Shown here: one piece after another, positions 6,921 to 18,099 of the stretch
Layout of the letters: each line of letters starts with the position of its first letter
Numbering within the stretch: position 1 is the stretch's first letter
Assembly: GCF_014636635.1 (NCBI RefSeq)
Contig: NZ_BMEO01000005.1
Span: 90,011 to 154,010, forward strand
Source of the DNA: Marinicella pacifica
GTDB taxonomy: Bacteria; Pseudomonadota; Gammaproteobacteria; Xanthomonadales; Marinicellaceae
Direction of reading: 5' to 3'
Length of the DNA: 64,000 nucleotides
Program-made: the position numbers and the translations under genes
Notes under the pieces: generated by a model
The model's database searches: none
The model's input: only the letters and a program-made list of their open reading frames with translations
What the model was told of the DNA's origin: nothing

Positions 6921-7859
6921 TTAGTCATAACTATAACCGAATTCTTCGACAAACCGTTTATGAAAATCTTCCCTCGAAACATAATGATTCTGCGTACCGG
7001 CGGTGGCGATTTTTATGCTGCCCAGGAGCGAGGCGATGCGGCCGATGGTTTGGTAGTCTAAATTGTTCATAAGACCGTACAACAAACCGGCGCGGTAGGC
7101 GTCGCCACAGCCTGTTGGGTCGACGACTTTTTCGGCTTCTACAACGGGGATGTGGTAGCTGGTGCCGTCGGTGAAGACTTCAGAGCCGTTCTCGCCACGG
7201 GTGACGAATAAAGCGTCCAGGTGGGTGGCGATTTCCTTGGCATCCATGCCGGTGCGGTTGTGGACCATTTCGTATTCGTAGTCATTGGCGGCCATCCAGG
7301 TGGCTTGCTCGATGAACTGACGTAAATCATCCCCGTCGAATAACGGCATGGCCTGGCCCGGGTCGAAGATAAAGGGAATCCCGGCGTCGTAGAATTCCTG
7401 CGCGTGTTGAATCATGCCATCACGGCCGTCGGGGCCCACCAGGCCGATGCTGATGTCTTTATAGTCTTCAACATGGTTTTCATGGGAAAAATTCATGGCG
7501 CCGGGGTGAAAGGCAGTAATTTGGTTGTTTTTTAAATCGGTGGTGATGTAGGCCTGCGGGGTGAACTGGTCTTGTTTGACTTTAATCGCTTCTAAACTGA
7601 TACCCAGCTCTTTTAATCGTTCTTCATAGCTTTCAAAATCACTGCCCACGGTCCCCATGGGCACCGGTTCGCCGCCAATCATTTTTAAGTTATAGGCGAT
7701 GTTGCCGGCCACGCCGCCAAATACCCGGCTTAAGGTCGGCACCATAAAGGAGATATTCAGTTTATGAATTTGATCGGGCAATATATGGTTGGCAAATTCG
7801 TCTTCAAAAACCATGATGTTGTCAAAGGCCATGGAGCCACAGATTAACGCTCTAGTCAT
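6921..7859 (-). CDS. PfkB-family sugar kinase, probable adenosine kinase
   Basis: 312 residues with both PfkB signatures: GGVAGNIAYNLKMIGG near the N-terminus and VVDPTGCGDAYRAGLLYG near the C-terminus, where the Asp of GCGDA is the catalytic base. The overall layout matches bacterial adenosine kinases, which phosphorylate adenosine to AMP, but ribokinase-like relatives cannot be excluded by eye. The start overlaps the end of gatB by 8 bases, so it is the last gene of the gatCAB operon. An adenosine deaminase at 41098 offers the competing route for adenosine. Confidence 0.8.
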   Translation of the reverse strand: MTRALICGSMAFDNIMVFEDEFANHILPDQIHKLNISFMVPTLSRVFGGVAGNIAYNLKMIGGEPVPMGTVGSDFESYEERLKELGISLEAIKVKQDQFTPQAYITTDLKNNQITAFHPGAMNFSHENHVEDYKDISIGLVGPDGRDGMIQHAQEFYDAGIPFIFDPGQAMPLFDGDDLRQFIEQATWMAANDYEYEMVHNRTGMDAKEIATHLDALFVTRGENGSEVFTDGTSYHIPVVEAEKVVDPTGCGDAYRAGLLYGLMNNLDYQTIGRIASLLGSIKIATAGTQNHYVSREDFHKRFVEEFGYSYD

Positions 7860-9294
7860 TATTTAAAAGTTCCTCTAAAATTTGTTTGGTTTGCACCGGA
7901 TTGGCTTGTCCTTTGGTCTGCTTCATCACCTGGCCGATAAAAAAATTAAACATTTTGTCGTTACCATCTTTAAATTGCTGCACTTGATTGGGATTGTCGG
8001 CAATGATTTGGGTGACAATTTGGCGTAACGCATCGCTGTCGGAAATTTGGGCCAGACCTTGCTGCTCGATAATGGTTTCGGCCGCTTCTCCTGAAGTCCA
8101 CATCTCATTCAGTACTTGTTTGGCGATTTTGCGTGAAACCTGACCCGATGCCATGGCATCCAGTAAACCGGCATAATGACCGGCTGATATTTTCGTGTCT
8201 TGCAAATCGCTGCCGTGCTCATTTAACAGGGCGTTAAAATCCGTGATTAAAAATTTGGCATTTTCAGCGGCTTTGGCCCGGGTTATTGCCTGACTTTGCT
8301 CAAAAAATGAAGCCATGGCCACATCATAGGCTATCTGTCGGGCGTCGTCTTCGGCCAACTGCCATTGTTCGCAGTAACGCGCGAACTTCGCTTCGGGTAA
8401 TTCCGGCATGGCTTGACGCTGTTTGGCCAGGCGCTCTGCGGTGATATTAAGTGCCGGCAAATCCGGATCAGGAAAATAACGGTAATCGTTGGCATCTTCT
8501 TTACCGCGCATGGATCGGGTCTGGTCCTTATCGGCATCATAGAGACGGGTTTCCTGAACCACCGTCCGGCCGCTTTCTAATAACTGCTTTTGGCGTTTAA
8601 TTTCATAGTTAATGGCTTTTTCAATAAAACGAAAGGAGTTTAAGTTTTTGATTTCAGCGCGGGTACCTAAGGCTTCGCTACCTTTGGGCTTCAGTGATAC
8701 GTTGGCGTCACAACGAAACGAACCTTCCTGCAAATTACCATCACAAATACCTAAGAAGGTCACGCGATTATAAATGGCACGCATATAGGCCACCGCTTCT
8801 TTGGCGCTGTATAGTTCAGGCTCTGACACCACTTCAATTAACGCCGTGCCGGCGCGATTTAAATCAATCGCGGTCCAGTCATCGTATTCGTCGTGTATGG
8901 ATTTACCGGCATCTTCTTCTAAATGGGCGCGGGTGATGTTGACTATTTTGGGACCTTTTTCGGTTTCAATGTCAATCTGTCCACGACCCACAATCGGGTC
9001 ATCCATTTGACTGATTTGATAGCCTTTGGGCAAATCCGGGTAAAAGTAGTTTTTGCGGGCAAAACGGGTGACTTCGGGAATCTTTGCATCTATGGATAAA
9101 CCAAATCGCAGCGCATAATCGATGGCTTGTTCATTCACCACCGGCAAAGTGCCCGGTAAAGCGGCATCCAAAAAACTCACCTGGCTATTGGGTGATGCAC
9201 CATATTGTGCTGAAGCACCGGAAAACAGCTTACTGTCCAGCGCCAAACGCACATGAATTTCCAATCCAATCACCACATCCCATTGCTGACTCAT
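7852..9294 (-). CDS. gatB: Asp/Glu-tRNA amidotransferase subunit B
   Basis: 480 residues, full length. It begins with the family's WDVVIGLEIHVRL and contains KNYFYPDLPKGYQISQ and the GNLQEGSFRCDANVS metal-site region. The C-terminal YqeY-like tail ends near TKQILEELLNN. It binds mischarged Asp-tRNA-Asn or Glu-tRNA-Gln and performs the ATP-dependent step. Its ATG overlaps the gatA stop by four bases. Confidence 0.97.
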   Translation of the reverse strand: MSQQWDVVIGLEIHVRLALDSKLFSGASAQYGASPNSQVSFLDAALPGTLPVVNEQAIDYALRFGLSIDAKIPEVTRFARKNYFYPDLPKGYQISQMDDPIVGRGQIDIETEKGPKIVNITRAHLEEDAGKSIHDEYDDWTAIDLNRAGTALIEVVSEPELYSAKEAVAYMRAIYNRVTFLGICDGNLQEGSFRCDANVSLKPKGSEALGTRAEIKNLNSFRFIEKAINYEIKRQKQLLESGRTVVQETRLYDADKDQTRSMRGKEDANDYRYFPDPDLPALNITAERLAKQRQAMPELPEAKFARYCEQWQLAEDDARQIAYDVAMASFFEQSQAITRAKAAENAKFLITDFNALLNEHGSDLQDTKISAGHYAGLLDAMASGQVSRKIAKQVLNEMWTSGEAAETIIEQQGLAQISDSDALRQIVTQIIADNPNQVQQFKDGNDKMFNFFIGQVMKQTKGQANPVQTKQILEELLNND

Positions 9295-10730
9295 AGAAAT
9301 GCCTCCGGCATTTGCAGGTGGTAATCAGTGACTAATTGGAATCTGGCTGCGGTTGACAGAATCACCTGTTCATTAAAATAAGGCCCGATTAATTGCAAAC
9401 CGACCGGTAAACCACGCACCGGTTGAATCGGCATACTCATACAGGGTAAACCTGCCAGCGAGGCCGGGATGGTGAATTGATCCGCCTGATACATACTGAC
9501 ACCGTCACTTTTTTCACCTTGTTTAAAAGCCACTTCCGGCGACACCGGTACCGCCATAATATCCACTTTTGAAAAAGCCTGTTTAAAATCCTCACTGATT
9601 AAACGGCGAATGCGCTGCGCCTGACAGTAATAATCATCATAATAACCCGATGACAAGGCCCAGGTTCCGAGCATGATGCGGCGTTGTACTTCCTGACCAA
9701 AGCCTTCGTTGCGTGATTTTCGGTACATGTCATTAATATCATCACACGGTTCAGCACTTTGATGCCCATATCGAATGCCATCAAAACGGGCCAAATTGGC
9801 CGAGGCTTCGGCCGGTGCAAGAATATAATAAGCCGCCACCGCCAAATCCGCATGGGGCAAATCCACTTCAATCAGTTCAGCACCCTTTGAAACCAGAGTG
9901 TCGAGCGCCTGTTGGGTGCTGCGTTTAATGTCATTGTCTTTAAGCTGTTCAATCCAATCCGGAATCACGCCCACCTTAAGCCCCTGCATTGAGGCCTCTT
10001 GTGGTGCCTGCCAGCGCCAGGGTTCGGCCAGAATACTGGTGGAATCCTTGTCATCGTGGCCCATCATGGCTTCCAGTACCAGACCGCAATCATCGGCCGA
10101 TACCGCCATCACCCCGGCCTGATCGAGGCTGGAGGCAAAGGCAATCATGCCATAACGCGACGCGCGGCCATAACTGGGTTTAATACCGGTGATACCGCAC
10201 ATCGCCGCCGGTTGCCTAATCGAACCACCGGTATCAGAGGCAGTGGCCACCGGCGTCAAGCGCGCCGCCACCGCAGCGGCTGAACCACCGGAAGAGCCGC
10301 CGGGCACACGGCTTAAGTCCCAGGGATTATTCACCGCACCGAAATAGGAATACTCATTGGACGATCCCATCGCAAACTCATCCATATTGGCTTTACCCAG
10401 TGACACCATCCCGGCATCACGCAAGCGGCCAACCACGGTCGCATCAAAAGGTGGCACATAGTCTGCCAGCATGCGTGAAGCAGCGCTGGTGGTGACCCCT
10501 TTTGTGGAAAACAAATCTTTGTGAATAAGCGGAATGCCGGCCAGTATGCTTTGGCTGCGGTCCGCGGTCAGTAAATCTGCAGCCGCCAGATCGTTCTGCA
10601 CATGAATCAGGGCATTGAGTGTCGGGTTAAATTGTCGGCAGCGATCTAAATAAACACTGCCCAGTTCCGCGGGACTGATTTGTTTGCTGGTCAGTAATTG
10701 GTTTAATTCCCGCAATGATAAATTAATCAT
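9291..10730 (-). CDS. gatA: Asp/Glu-tRNA amidotransferase subunit A
   Basis: 479 residues. The amidase-signature catalytic triad is visible: Lys in PLIHKDLF, the cis-Ser in SDTGGSIRQPA, and the Ser nucleophile region GGSSGGSAAAVAA. The subunit releases ammonia from glutamine, which GatB uses. It overlaps gatC and gatB by four bases on each side, so the three subunits are translationally coupled. Confidence 0.97.
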   Translation of the reverse strand: MINLSLRELNQLLTSKQISPAELGSVYLDRCRQFNPTLNALIHVQNDLAAADLLTADRSQSILAGIPLIHKDLFSTKGVTTSAASRMLADYVPPFDATVVGRLRDAGMVSLGKANMDEFAMGSSNEYSYFGAVNNPWDLSRVPGGSSGGSAAAVAARLTPVATASDTGGSIRQPAAMCGITGIKPSYGRASRYGMIAFASSLDQAGVMAVSADDCGLVLEAMMGHDDKDSTSILAEPWRWQAPQEASMQGLKVGVIPDWIEQLKDNDIKRSTQQALDTLVSKGAELIEVDLPHADLAVAAYYILAPAEASANLARFDGIRYGHQSAEPCDDINDMYRKSRNEGFGQEVQRRIMLGTWALSSGYYDDYYCQAQRIRRLISEDFKQAFSKVDIMAVPVSPEVAFKQGEKSDGVSMYQADQFTIPASLAGLPCMSMPIQPVRGLPVGLQLIGPYFNEQVILSTAARFQLVTDYHLQMPEAFL

Positions 10731-11014
10731 TCAATCACCTTGGGTACCAGATAAAAATCTGCATCCGCCTGTTTGGCCAGTGCCAACAGTTGCTCTTTAT
10801 GGGTCGCTTCGGTGACCACATCTTTGCGCAACGGCATCCAAAAATCACAAGGATGGAACATCGGATCCACTTGCGCGGTGTCGGCTTTTTTGATACGTTC
10901 TACCATATCCGTTATTTGGTTCAACGATTGGCAAACTTGCTGAGTTTGTTCAGCATTTAAATCCAGTTTAGCCAGGTTGGCTATTTCTGTTAATTCTTTA
11001 CGATTTATTGACAT
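10727..11014 (-). CDS. gatC: Asp/Glu-tRNA amidotransferase subunit C
   Basis: 95 residues, typical length. The N-terminus (IANLAKLDLNAEQ) and DMVERIKKADTAQVDPMFHP match GatC, the linker that clamps GatA to GatB. It is the first gene of the operon. It is divergent from mreB, and its start codon overlaps the probable -35 region of the mreB promoter. Confidence 0.95.
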   Translation of the reverse strand: MSINRKELTEIANLAKLDLNAEQTQQVCQSLNQITDMVERIKKADTAQVDPMFHPCDFWMPLRKDVVTEATHKEQLLALAKQADADFYLVPKVIE

Positions 11015-11064
11015 TTAAAAGGCCGGTTTCATATATAATTCGGTGCTTGCGCGACGAAGTCGCG
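11008..11064 (+). promoter_or_regulatory. Probable mreB promoter and leader hairpin
   Basis: TTGACA at 11008-11013 is followed, 18 bases on, by TATATA (11032-11037; TATAAT is offset by two bases). A hairpin CGCGAC-GAA-GTCGCG at 11050-11064 would lie at the very start of the transcript. The -35 sits on the gatC start codon, so the two divergent operons compete for the same DNA. Confidence 0.6.
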
Positions 11065-11104
11065 TTCAGCCGGCTATTATGCCACTTCCGCAAACCACAT
11101 GTAA

Positions 11105-12166
<1,062 letters not shown>

Positions 12167-12190
12167 GTATTCCGGAAGGTGCCTGAGCCG

Positions 12191-13024
12191 ATGGATGCCC
12201 TGAGCCAGCAACAGAAACTCACGCAGTCACCGCTGTTTCGTTTTATTTTGTTGCAATTTGTCTGTCTGGTTTTGATGATTGCGGATAAAAACAGCCACAT
12301 CACACAACCCCTGAGACAAGGGCTTTCATGGCTGGCGGTACCGCTCATAAAAGTTGTTGACTGGCCTCAGCAACTCTACCAAACCGTTGAAATTGCCATT
12401 GCACGACAAGCCAAACTGATTGATGAAAACAATGCCCTGAAACAACAATTGCTGACGCTGCAGCTGAAAGCTCAGAGAAACACCACACTGAGCACAGAAA
12501 ATCAGCGCTTACGTGCGATGCTGAACACCGCCCAGGAACTGCCGATGAATACCTCGGTGGCTTTTGTGACCGACATTGCCCAAACCCAGAAAAGACAGCA
12601 TATTGTGATTAATCAGGGACAGGCGGATGGCTTGTTTTTGGGTCAACCGGTGCTCAGTTTAAGCGGGGTGGTCGGACAGGTGGATGTCCTGGCAGAACAT
12701 TATGCCCATGTGATTGTGATTACCGATCCGGCGCACGTGATTCCGGCGGAAATTTTACGCACCGGCCTGCGCACGCTGGCCTATGGTGATGGCGATGATT
12801 TACTGCTCAAAGAAGTGCCGATCAGTGCCGACATACGGGTTGATGATGTTCTGATTACATCGGGATTTGGCAACCGTTTTCCACGGGGACTGACCATCGC
12901 CAACCTCACCGATGTCTCGGTGAGTGCTGAACGTGATTTTCAGGTGGCCACGGCCAATCCGACCGCGGTAATCAATCAACTCACCGAAGTGTTTTTAATC
13001 TGGCCGGATGAACCCACACCATGA
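12191..13024 (+). CDS. mreC: Rod-shape protein MreC
   Basis: 277 residues from the ATG at 12191. A GTG at 12179 would add four residues but lies within the ribosome binding site GGAAGG (12174-12179), so the ATG is preferred. It has an N-terminal membrane segment (FRFILLQFVCLVLMI), a coiled coil (about residues 70-105) and two beta domains with VINQGQADGLFLGQPV. It links cytoplasmic MreB to periplasmic PBP2. Its end overlaps mreD by four bases. Confidence 0.95.
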   Translation: MDALSQQQKLTQSPLFRFILLQFVCLVLMIADKNSHITQPLRQGLSWLAVPLIKVVDWPQQLYQTVEIAIARQAKLIDENNALKQQLLTLQLKAQRNTTLSTENQRLRAMLNTAQELPMNTSVAFVTDIAQTQKRQHIVINQGQADGLFLGQPVLSLSGVVGQVDVLAEHYAHVIVITDPAHVIPAEILRTGLRTLAYGDGDDLLLKEVPISADIRVDDVLITSGFGNRFPRGLTIANLTDVSVSAERDFQVATANPTAVINQLTEVFLIWPDEPTP

Positions 13025-13506
13025 AAGCCCATCGTAGTCAGCAAGCCCTGGTTCATTTAAGTTTGTTGGTTGCTTTACTGCTGACCCTGATACCGTGGCC
13101 GACGGCTTTGCAGTTGTGGATGCCGCAATGGACCGCCATGGTGATTGCCTACTGGTCACTCCACAATCAAAACCGTTCGGTGATGCTGCTGGCTTTTTTT
13201 TACGGCTTGCTGCTGGATGTTCTGATGGGCAGCCTGTTGGGCAAACACGGTATGGCTTTGGTGGCCTTGTCTTTTCTGGTGCTTAAATCCGCCAAACAAC
13301 TGCGCATGACCTCATTCTGGCAGCTGCTGCTGATGGTGCTGGTGCTGCTGTTTAACGATTTAATTATCCGCTTATTTATCGACTGGGCGAGTTACGGTTA
13401 TTTACCCAAATGGCAGGATTTTCTGCCGCTGATTTCGGTTGTTTTCATCTGGCCGTGGTTGCACTATCTGTTAAATCGCATCGACAATTACCTGCGGCAC
13501 CACTAA
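13021..13506 (+). CDS. mreD: Rod-shape protein MreD
   Basis: 161 residues, almost entirely hydrophobic, with about five membrane segments and the family's FYGLLLDVLMGSLLGKHG near residues 60-80. It completes the MreBCD inner-membrane complex. It starts within the mreC stop (ATGA) and ends four bases before mrdA. Confidence 0.95.
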   Translation: MKAHRSQQALVHLSLLVALLLTLIPWPTALQLWMPQWTAMVIAYWSLHNQNRSVMLLAFFYGLLLDVLMGSLLGKHGMALVALSFLVLKSAKQLRMTSFWQLLLMVLVLLFNDLIIRLFIDWASYGYLPKWQDFLPLISVVFIWPWLHYLLNRIDNYLRHH

Positions 13507-13510
13507 CACC

Positions 13511-15316
13511 ATGGCCACCCCGCTTAAACAACCCCATGTAGAACGCCGGATTTTTCAGCAACGCTTATGGATTTCGGTGTTGATTGTGGTGCTGTGTTTT
13601 GCATTACTGCTGGGACGTTATTTTTATTTACAGGTGATTCAACACGGTTATTACACCGAACTGGCAGAAAAAAACCGTATTAAACGCAACCGGATAAAAG
13701 CCTCACGCGGTTTAATCTATGACCGCAATGGCGTACTTCTGGCCGATAACGTCACCGCTTACCGGCTTTTGGTGACACCCGAAAAAGCCGAAGACATTGA
13801 ACAGCAACTGAACGCACTGAATGCCATCATTCCGATGACTCAACAAGAGCGGGCTGACATTCAAGAGGCTCTGCAGTATAACCCCATTTTCAAACCACTG
13901 ATCATTAAGGACAAACTCAGTGATCAGCAGGTGGCTGCCTTTGCGGTGCGCCAACACCGCTTTCCTGGTTTTCACACTGAACCTTATCTAATCCGGCAAT
14001 ACCGTTATCCGGTGGTGCTGTCCCATGTCATCGGTTATGTCGGCAAAATCACCGAGCAAAGCTATCTGCAAGCGGATAAACAACGCTATGCCGCGGATGA
14101 TTATGTGGGAAAAACCGGCCTTGAAAGGTTTTATGAACAACAGTTACATGGCCAGCCGGGCATTTTACAGACCGTAATCAATGCCCGGGGTAAGGTGCTT
14201 TCCAAGCAAATCGAGGCAGCGCCCAGCAACGGTCAACAGCTCAATTTAACCCTTGATTTGGCTTTGCAACAGGCGGCCTATGATGCTTTTGGCGACAACA
14301 ACGGTTCAGCGATTGCGGTCAACCCAAACAACGGCGAGATATTGGCCATGGTTTCAAAACCGGGCTTTGACAGTAACTTATTTATCAACGGCATTTCCCA
14401 TGAGGACTACCAAAATCTGATCACATCTCCCGATAATCCCTTGTTTAACCGCAGCATTAAAGGCGGTTATGAACCGGGTTCAACCATCAAACCGTATATG
14501 GCGCTGGCCGGTCTGTATTACAAACTGATTGACCGGGATTACCGCTATTTTTCTAAAGGTTTTTTTCAGTTGCCCGGACAGGATCGAAAATACCATGATT
14601 GGAAACGCGGGGGGCACGGTGAAGTGGATGTGGTGAATTCACTGGCTGAGTCGGTGAATGTGTTTTATTACGATCTGGCGCACCGTCTGGGCATTGACCG
14701 AATTCATGATTTTTTACGGTTCTTTGGTTTCGGCCGGCTCACCGGCATCGACATCAGTGGTGAAAAACAAGGTATCTTACCTTCCCGGGAATGGAAACGG
14801 GCATTTCGCAATATGGTGTGGTTTCCGGGTGAAACGGTGATTGCCGGTATTGGTCAGGGTTATTTTGTGATTACCCCGATTCAGATGGCGCAGGCACTGG
14901 CGATCTTTGCCGCCAAAGGCGAAGTCAATCCGCTGCACCTGGTGCAACAGGAAATTATGCCTGAGCCTATACCACTGGCGATTGATCCTGCTGACTGGCA
15001 GTTGGTTCATGATGGCATGGTGGCGGTGGTTAATGCGCCCAACGGCACCGGTCGCGCCATCCGTTCTGAGGATTACTTAATCGCCGGCAAAAGTGGCACC
15101 TCACAGGTGTATGGAAAATCCGAGGAAGACATTTATAAAAAATCCGAAGATTTACCCAAAGAATTACGTAACCATGCCCTGTTTATTGCTTTTGCCCCGG
15201 CAGATAAACCACAAATTGCGGTGGTGGTGGTGGCTGAGCACGGTTCCAGCGGTTCCAAAGCCGCTGCCCCCATTGCCAAAAAAATTATAGACGCTTACCT
15301 GCAACCGGAATCATGA
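13511..15316 (+). CDS. mrdA: Penicillin-binding protein 2, elongation transpeptidase
   Basis: 601 residues. One membrane anchor (about 20-40) is followed by the pedestal domain with ASRGLIYDRNGVLLADN and the transpeptidase domain: active Ser in EPGSTIKPYMA, SxN motif in LAESVNVFYYD, and KSGT in IAGKSGTSQVY. It cross-links lateral-wall peptidoglycan made by RodA, the next gene, whose start overlaps its stop by four bases. Confidence 0.97.
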   Translation: MATPLKQPHVERRIFQQRLWISVLIVVLCFALLLGRYFYLQVIQHGYYTELAEKNRIKRNRIKASRGLIYDRNGVLLADNVTAYRLLVTPEKAEDIEQQLNALNAIIPMTQQERADIQEALQYNPIFKPLIIKDKLSDQQVAAFAVRQHRFPGFHTEPYLIRQYRYPVVLSHVIGYVGKITEQSYLQADKQRYAADDYVGKTGLERFYEQQLHGQPGILQTVINARGKVLSKQIEAAPSNGQQLNLTLDLALQQAAYDAFGDNNGSAIAVNPNNGEILAMVSKPGFDSNLFINGISHEDYQNLITSPDNPLFNRSIKGGYEPGSTIKPYMALAGLYYKLIDRDYRYFSKGFFQLPGQDRKYHDWKRGGHGEVDVVNSLAESVNVFYYDLAHRLGIDRIHDFLRFFGFGRLTGIDISGEKQGILPSREWKRAFRNMVWFPGETVIAGIGQGYFVITPIQMAQALAIFAAKGEVNPLHLVQQEIMPEPIPLAIDPADWQLVHDGMVAVVNAPNGTGRAIRSEDYLIAGKSGTSQVYGKSEEDIYKKSEDLPKELRNHALFIAFAPADKPQIAVVVVAEHGSSGSKAAAPIAKKIIDAYLQPES

Positions 15317-16386
15317 AAAAACGCTTATTCATCATGCCCGATCCCTTGCTGAGTATTCTGTTATTGACTCTGCTGGGCGGCGGGCTGGTGGTGTTATACA
15401 GTGCCGGCGGCTGGATTTTGGTGGAGCGACAACTGATTCGAATCGTGTTGGGACTGGCAGGGTTTTTAGTGGTCACACAAATCCGGCCTGAACGCTTTGA
15501 ACAATTCACCCCTTATTTATTTACCCTGACAGTTATCATGCTGGTGGCGGTGCTGTTTGTTGGTGTGACGGTAAAAGGTGCTCAGCGCTGGCTGGACATC
15601 GGCATCAGTCTGCAACCTTCTGAACTGGGTAAAATCACTTTACCGATGATGATTGCCTGGTTATTCCGCCATGCGGCAATACCACCGAGGTGGTCCACGC
15701 TGCTGGTGGCTTTTGCCGTCATCGCATTGGTGGCGGGTTTAATTTACCAACAGCCCGATCTGGGCACGGCCATACTGATTGCTTTGAGCGGCTTATTCGT
15801 CATTTACCTGGCGGGTCTGTCCTGGCGTTTCATCATCGGCATCAGCGCACTGACTGTTCTGTCCCTGCCGGTTTTGTGGTATTTTTTGCATGATTATCAA
15901 AAGCACCGGGTACTTACTTTTTTAAACCCCGAATCAGACCCTTTAAACCGAGGCTGGAACATCATACAATCTAAAATCGCCATTGGTTCCGGCGGTTTCA
16001 GCGGAAAAGGCTGGATGCAGGGCAGCCAAACCCAACTGGACTTTTTACCTGAGCATTCGACCGATTTTATTTTGTCGGTACTGTCAGAGGAATTTGGCTT
16101 TCTGGGTGTGATGGTCTTGTTTTTGCTGTATTTTTGCATCGTTATGCGTTGTTTGTATATCGCCTTTCACGCCAAAAACACGTTTAATCGTCTGTTGTGC
16201 GGGGCACTAAGTTTAATTTTCTTTGTCTATGTCATCATCAATGCCGGCATGATATCGGGATTATTACCGGTGGTCGGGGTGCCTTTGCCCCTGGTCAGTT
16301 ATGGGGGTACCTCAATACTTACTTTGTTGCTGTCATTTGGTATCATAGCTTCTGTTCACAAACATAAAAAACTAATCCAACAATGA
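15313..16386 (+). CDS. mrdB: SEDS peptidoglycan polymerase RodA
   Basis: 357 residues with about ten membrane segments. SEDS family marks include QPSELGKI, QQPDLGTAILIAL, the loop FLPEHSTDFILSVLSEEFG and the C-terminal PLPLVSYGGTSIL. It polymerises glycan strands during elongation, paired with PBP2. Its stop overlaps the mltB start (ATGA). Confidence 0.97.
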   Translation: MKKRLFIMPDPLLSILLLTLLGGGLVVLYSAGGWILVERQLIRIVLGLAGFLVVTQIRPERFEQFTPYLFTLTVIMLVAVLFVGVTVKGAQRWLDIGISLQPSELGKITLPMMIAWLFRHAAIPPRWSTLLVAFAVIALVAGLIYQQPDLGTAILIALSGLFVIYLAGLSWRFIIGISALTVLSLPVLWYFLHDYQKHRVLTFLNPESDPLNRGWNIIQSKIAIGSGGFSGKGWMQGSQTQLDFLPEHSTDFILSVLSEEFGFLGVMVLFLLYFCIVMRCLYIAFHAKNTFNRLLCGALSLIFFVYVIINAGMISGLLPVVGVPLPLVSYGGTSILTLLLSFGIIASVHKHKKLIQQ

Positions 16387-17336
16387 GAAATCTGGTCTTA
16401 CTGTACATATTAACACTGTCTTTTACGCTGTTTGCCAAGGTAAACCCGCATGAAGTCGAGGCGTTCATCACCAAAACCGCCGAACAACATCAACTGGATG
16501 CCGATGAAATCCGGCGCATTCTCAACCACGCCGAACACCAGCAAAGCATCATTGATGCCATGAACAAACCGGCTGAAAAAGTACTCGAATGGTATCAGTA
16601 CCGGCCAATTTTTATCACCGACAAACGCATTCAAGAAGGGGTCGAATTCTGGCAAAACAATGCCGATGTCTTACACAAGGTCAGCAATCAATCACAGGTG
16701 CCGGTGCCCATCATTGTGGCCATCATCGGTGTGGAAACTTTTTACGGCCGCATCAAGGGCAACCATAAAGTACTGGATGCTTTGTACACCCTGGCCTTTG
16801 ATTATCCCAAACGCAGTGTTTTTTTCAGCAAAGAATTGGGGCATTTCTTTAAACTCGCCGCCGACGGCCATGTAGATGCGTTAACCGCCAAAGGTTCTTA
16901 TGCCGGTGCCATGGGTTATGGCCAGTTTATGCCCTCAAGTTACCGCAGCTATGCGGTGGATTATGAGTCCGACGGCGTCATTGATTTGCTCGACAACCCG
17001 CATGATGCCATAGCCAGCGTCGCTAATTATCTGGCCAGACACGGCTGGCAAAAAGATCAACCGGTGGTGGCCAAAGCTTCAAAACCCAAAAGCAAAACCA
17101 AACTCAACCAGTTAAAACCTCACCTTAAGGATAAAAAAGGCCGGGAATATACCCTGATTGGTCTAAAAACAGATGAAGATAACATGGCTTACTGGCAGGG
17201 GTTTCATAATTTCTATGTGATTTCGCGCTACAACCATTCTCACATGTACGTGATGGCCGTTTATCAACTGGCAGAGCGTATTCAATCTGAATACAATGCC
17301 GCGAACGCTTCAACCCAAAATGAGGCACAGCAATGA
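16383..17336 (+). CDS. mltB: Membrane-associated lytic transglycosylase B
   Basis: 317 residues with an N-terminal secretion signal ([17 protein letters not shown]). No lipobox cysteine is present, so it may be soluble or held by an uncleaved signal, unlike lipidated E. coli MltB. The catalytic Glu is in [10 protein letters not shown], and [14 protein letters not shown] is the family's second motif. It cleaves glycan strands to give anhydromuramic ends and sits between rodA and rlpA with four-base overlaps. Confidence 0.95.
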   Translation: MRNLVLLYILTLSFTLFAKVNPHEVEAFITKTAEQHQLDADEIRRILNHAEHQQSIIDAMNKPAEKVLEWYQYRPIFITDKRIQEGVEFWQNNADVLHKVSNQSQVPVPIIVAIIGVETFYGRIKGNHKVLDALYTLAFDYPKRSVFFSKELGHFFKLAADGHVDALTAKGSYAGAMGYGQFMPSSYRSYAVDYESDGVIDLLDNPHDAIASVANYLARHGWQKDQPVVAKASKPKSKTKLNQLKPHLKDKKGREYTLIGLKTDEDNMAYWQGFHNFYVISRYNHSHMYVMAVYQLAERIQSEYNAANASTQNEAQQ

Positions 17337-18085
17337 CAGCTCGTTGGCTACTTGTCATCGCGGTGCTGGTGGTGGCCGGTTGCGGTAAAAAAGACCGTTA
17401 CCGTGACATTGATCCGCACGACATTAAACCCTGGGTTCCCAAAAGTGAGCCCTTGAGCAAATACGGCAACCACAGTCCCTATCGGGTTCACGGCAAAATT
17501 TACCGGGTCAATAACCACCCGGCGGGCTTCGAACAAACCGGCCGAGCCTCCTGGTACGGCAAGAAATTTCACGGCCGCAGAACCTCTAACCAGGAAGTTT
17601 TTGATATGTATAAATTAACCGCTGCCCACAAAACATTACCGTTACCCAGCTACGTTGAGGTCACCAATTTAAAGAACAACAAAAAAGCGGTTGTTCGGGT
17701 TAATGACCGAGGTCCTTTTGTCGATAACCGCGTTATTGATTTATCCTATGCGGCGGCCAAAATGCTCGATTTTGTGCATGACGGTGTCACCGATGTGCAT
17801 ATTCGGGTGGTCAATTCACCGCGGGATTTGCAAAAAAAACCCATTACTCAGGGTTTAACCTATGTTCAGCTCGGTGCTTTCAGTGATCAGCAAACCGCCT
17901 ATAATCTGGCCAGAAAAGCCAGCCAATTACTTGGAATTGAAACTTTTGTCACCATACTGACAACACCCGGCGGAATATTACACCGGGTGCGTATCGGCCC
18001 CATTGATTCAGAATTTAAAGTCAATCAATTACTCAACCGGATTACCCAATCCGGCATCAGCAATGCGCAGATAATTACAGATTAA
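17333..18085 (+). CDS. rlpA: Septal-ring lipoprotein RlpA
   Basis: 250 residues. The signal ends in a lipobox (VVAGC, Cys near 17), so it should be a lipoprotein. The double-psi beta-barrel carries [17 protein letters not shown] and [10 protein letters not shown] with the catalytic Asp. A SPOR domain follows ([20 protein letters not shown]) that would bind denuded glycan at the septum. In some species RlpA is a lytic transglycosylase for such strands. Confidence 0.95.
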   Translation: MTARWLLVIAVLVVAGCGKKDRYRDIDPHDIKPWVPKSEPLSKYGNHSPYRVHGKIYRVNNHPAGFEQTGRASWYGKKFHGRRTSNQEVFDMYKLTAAHKTLPLPSYVEVTNLKNNKKAVVRVNDRGPFVDNRVIDLSYAAAKMLDFVHDGVTDVHIRVVNSPRDLQKKPITQGLTYVQLGAFSDQQTAYNLARKASQLLGIETFVTILTTPGGILHRVRIGPIDSEFKVNQLLNRITQSGISNAQIITD

Positions 18086-18099
18086 CCAACAGACCCAAA

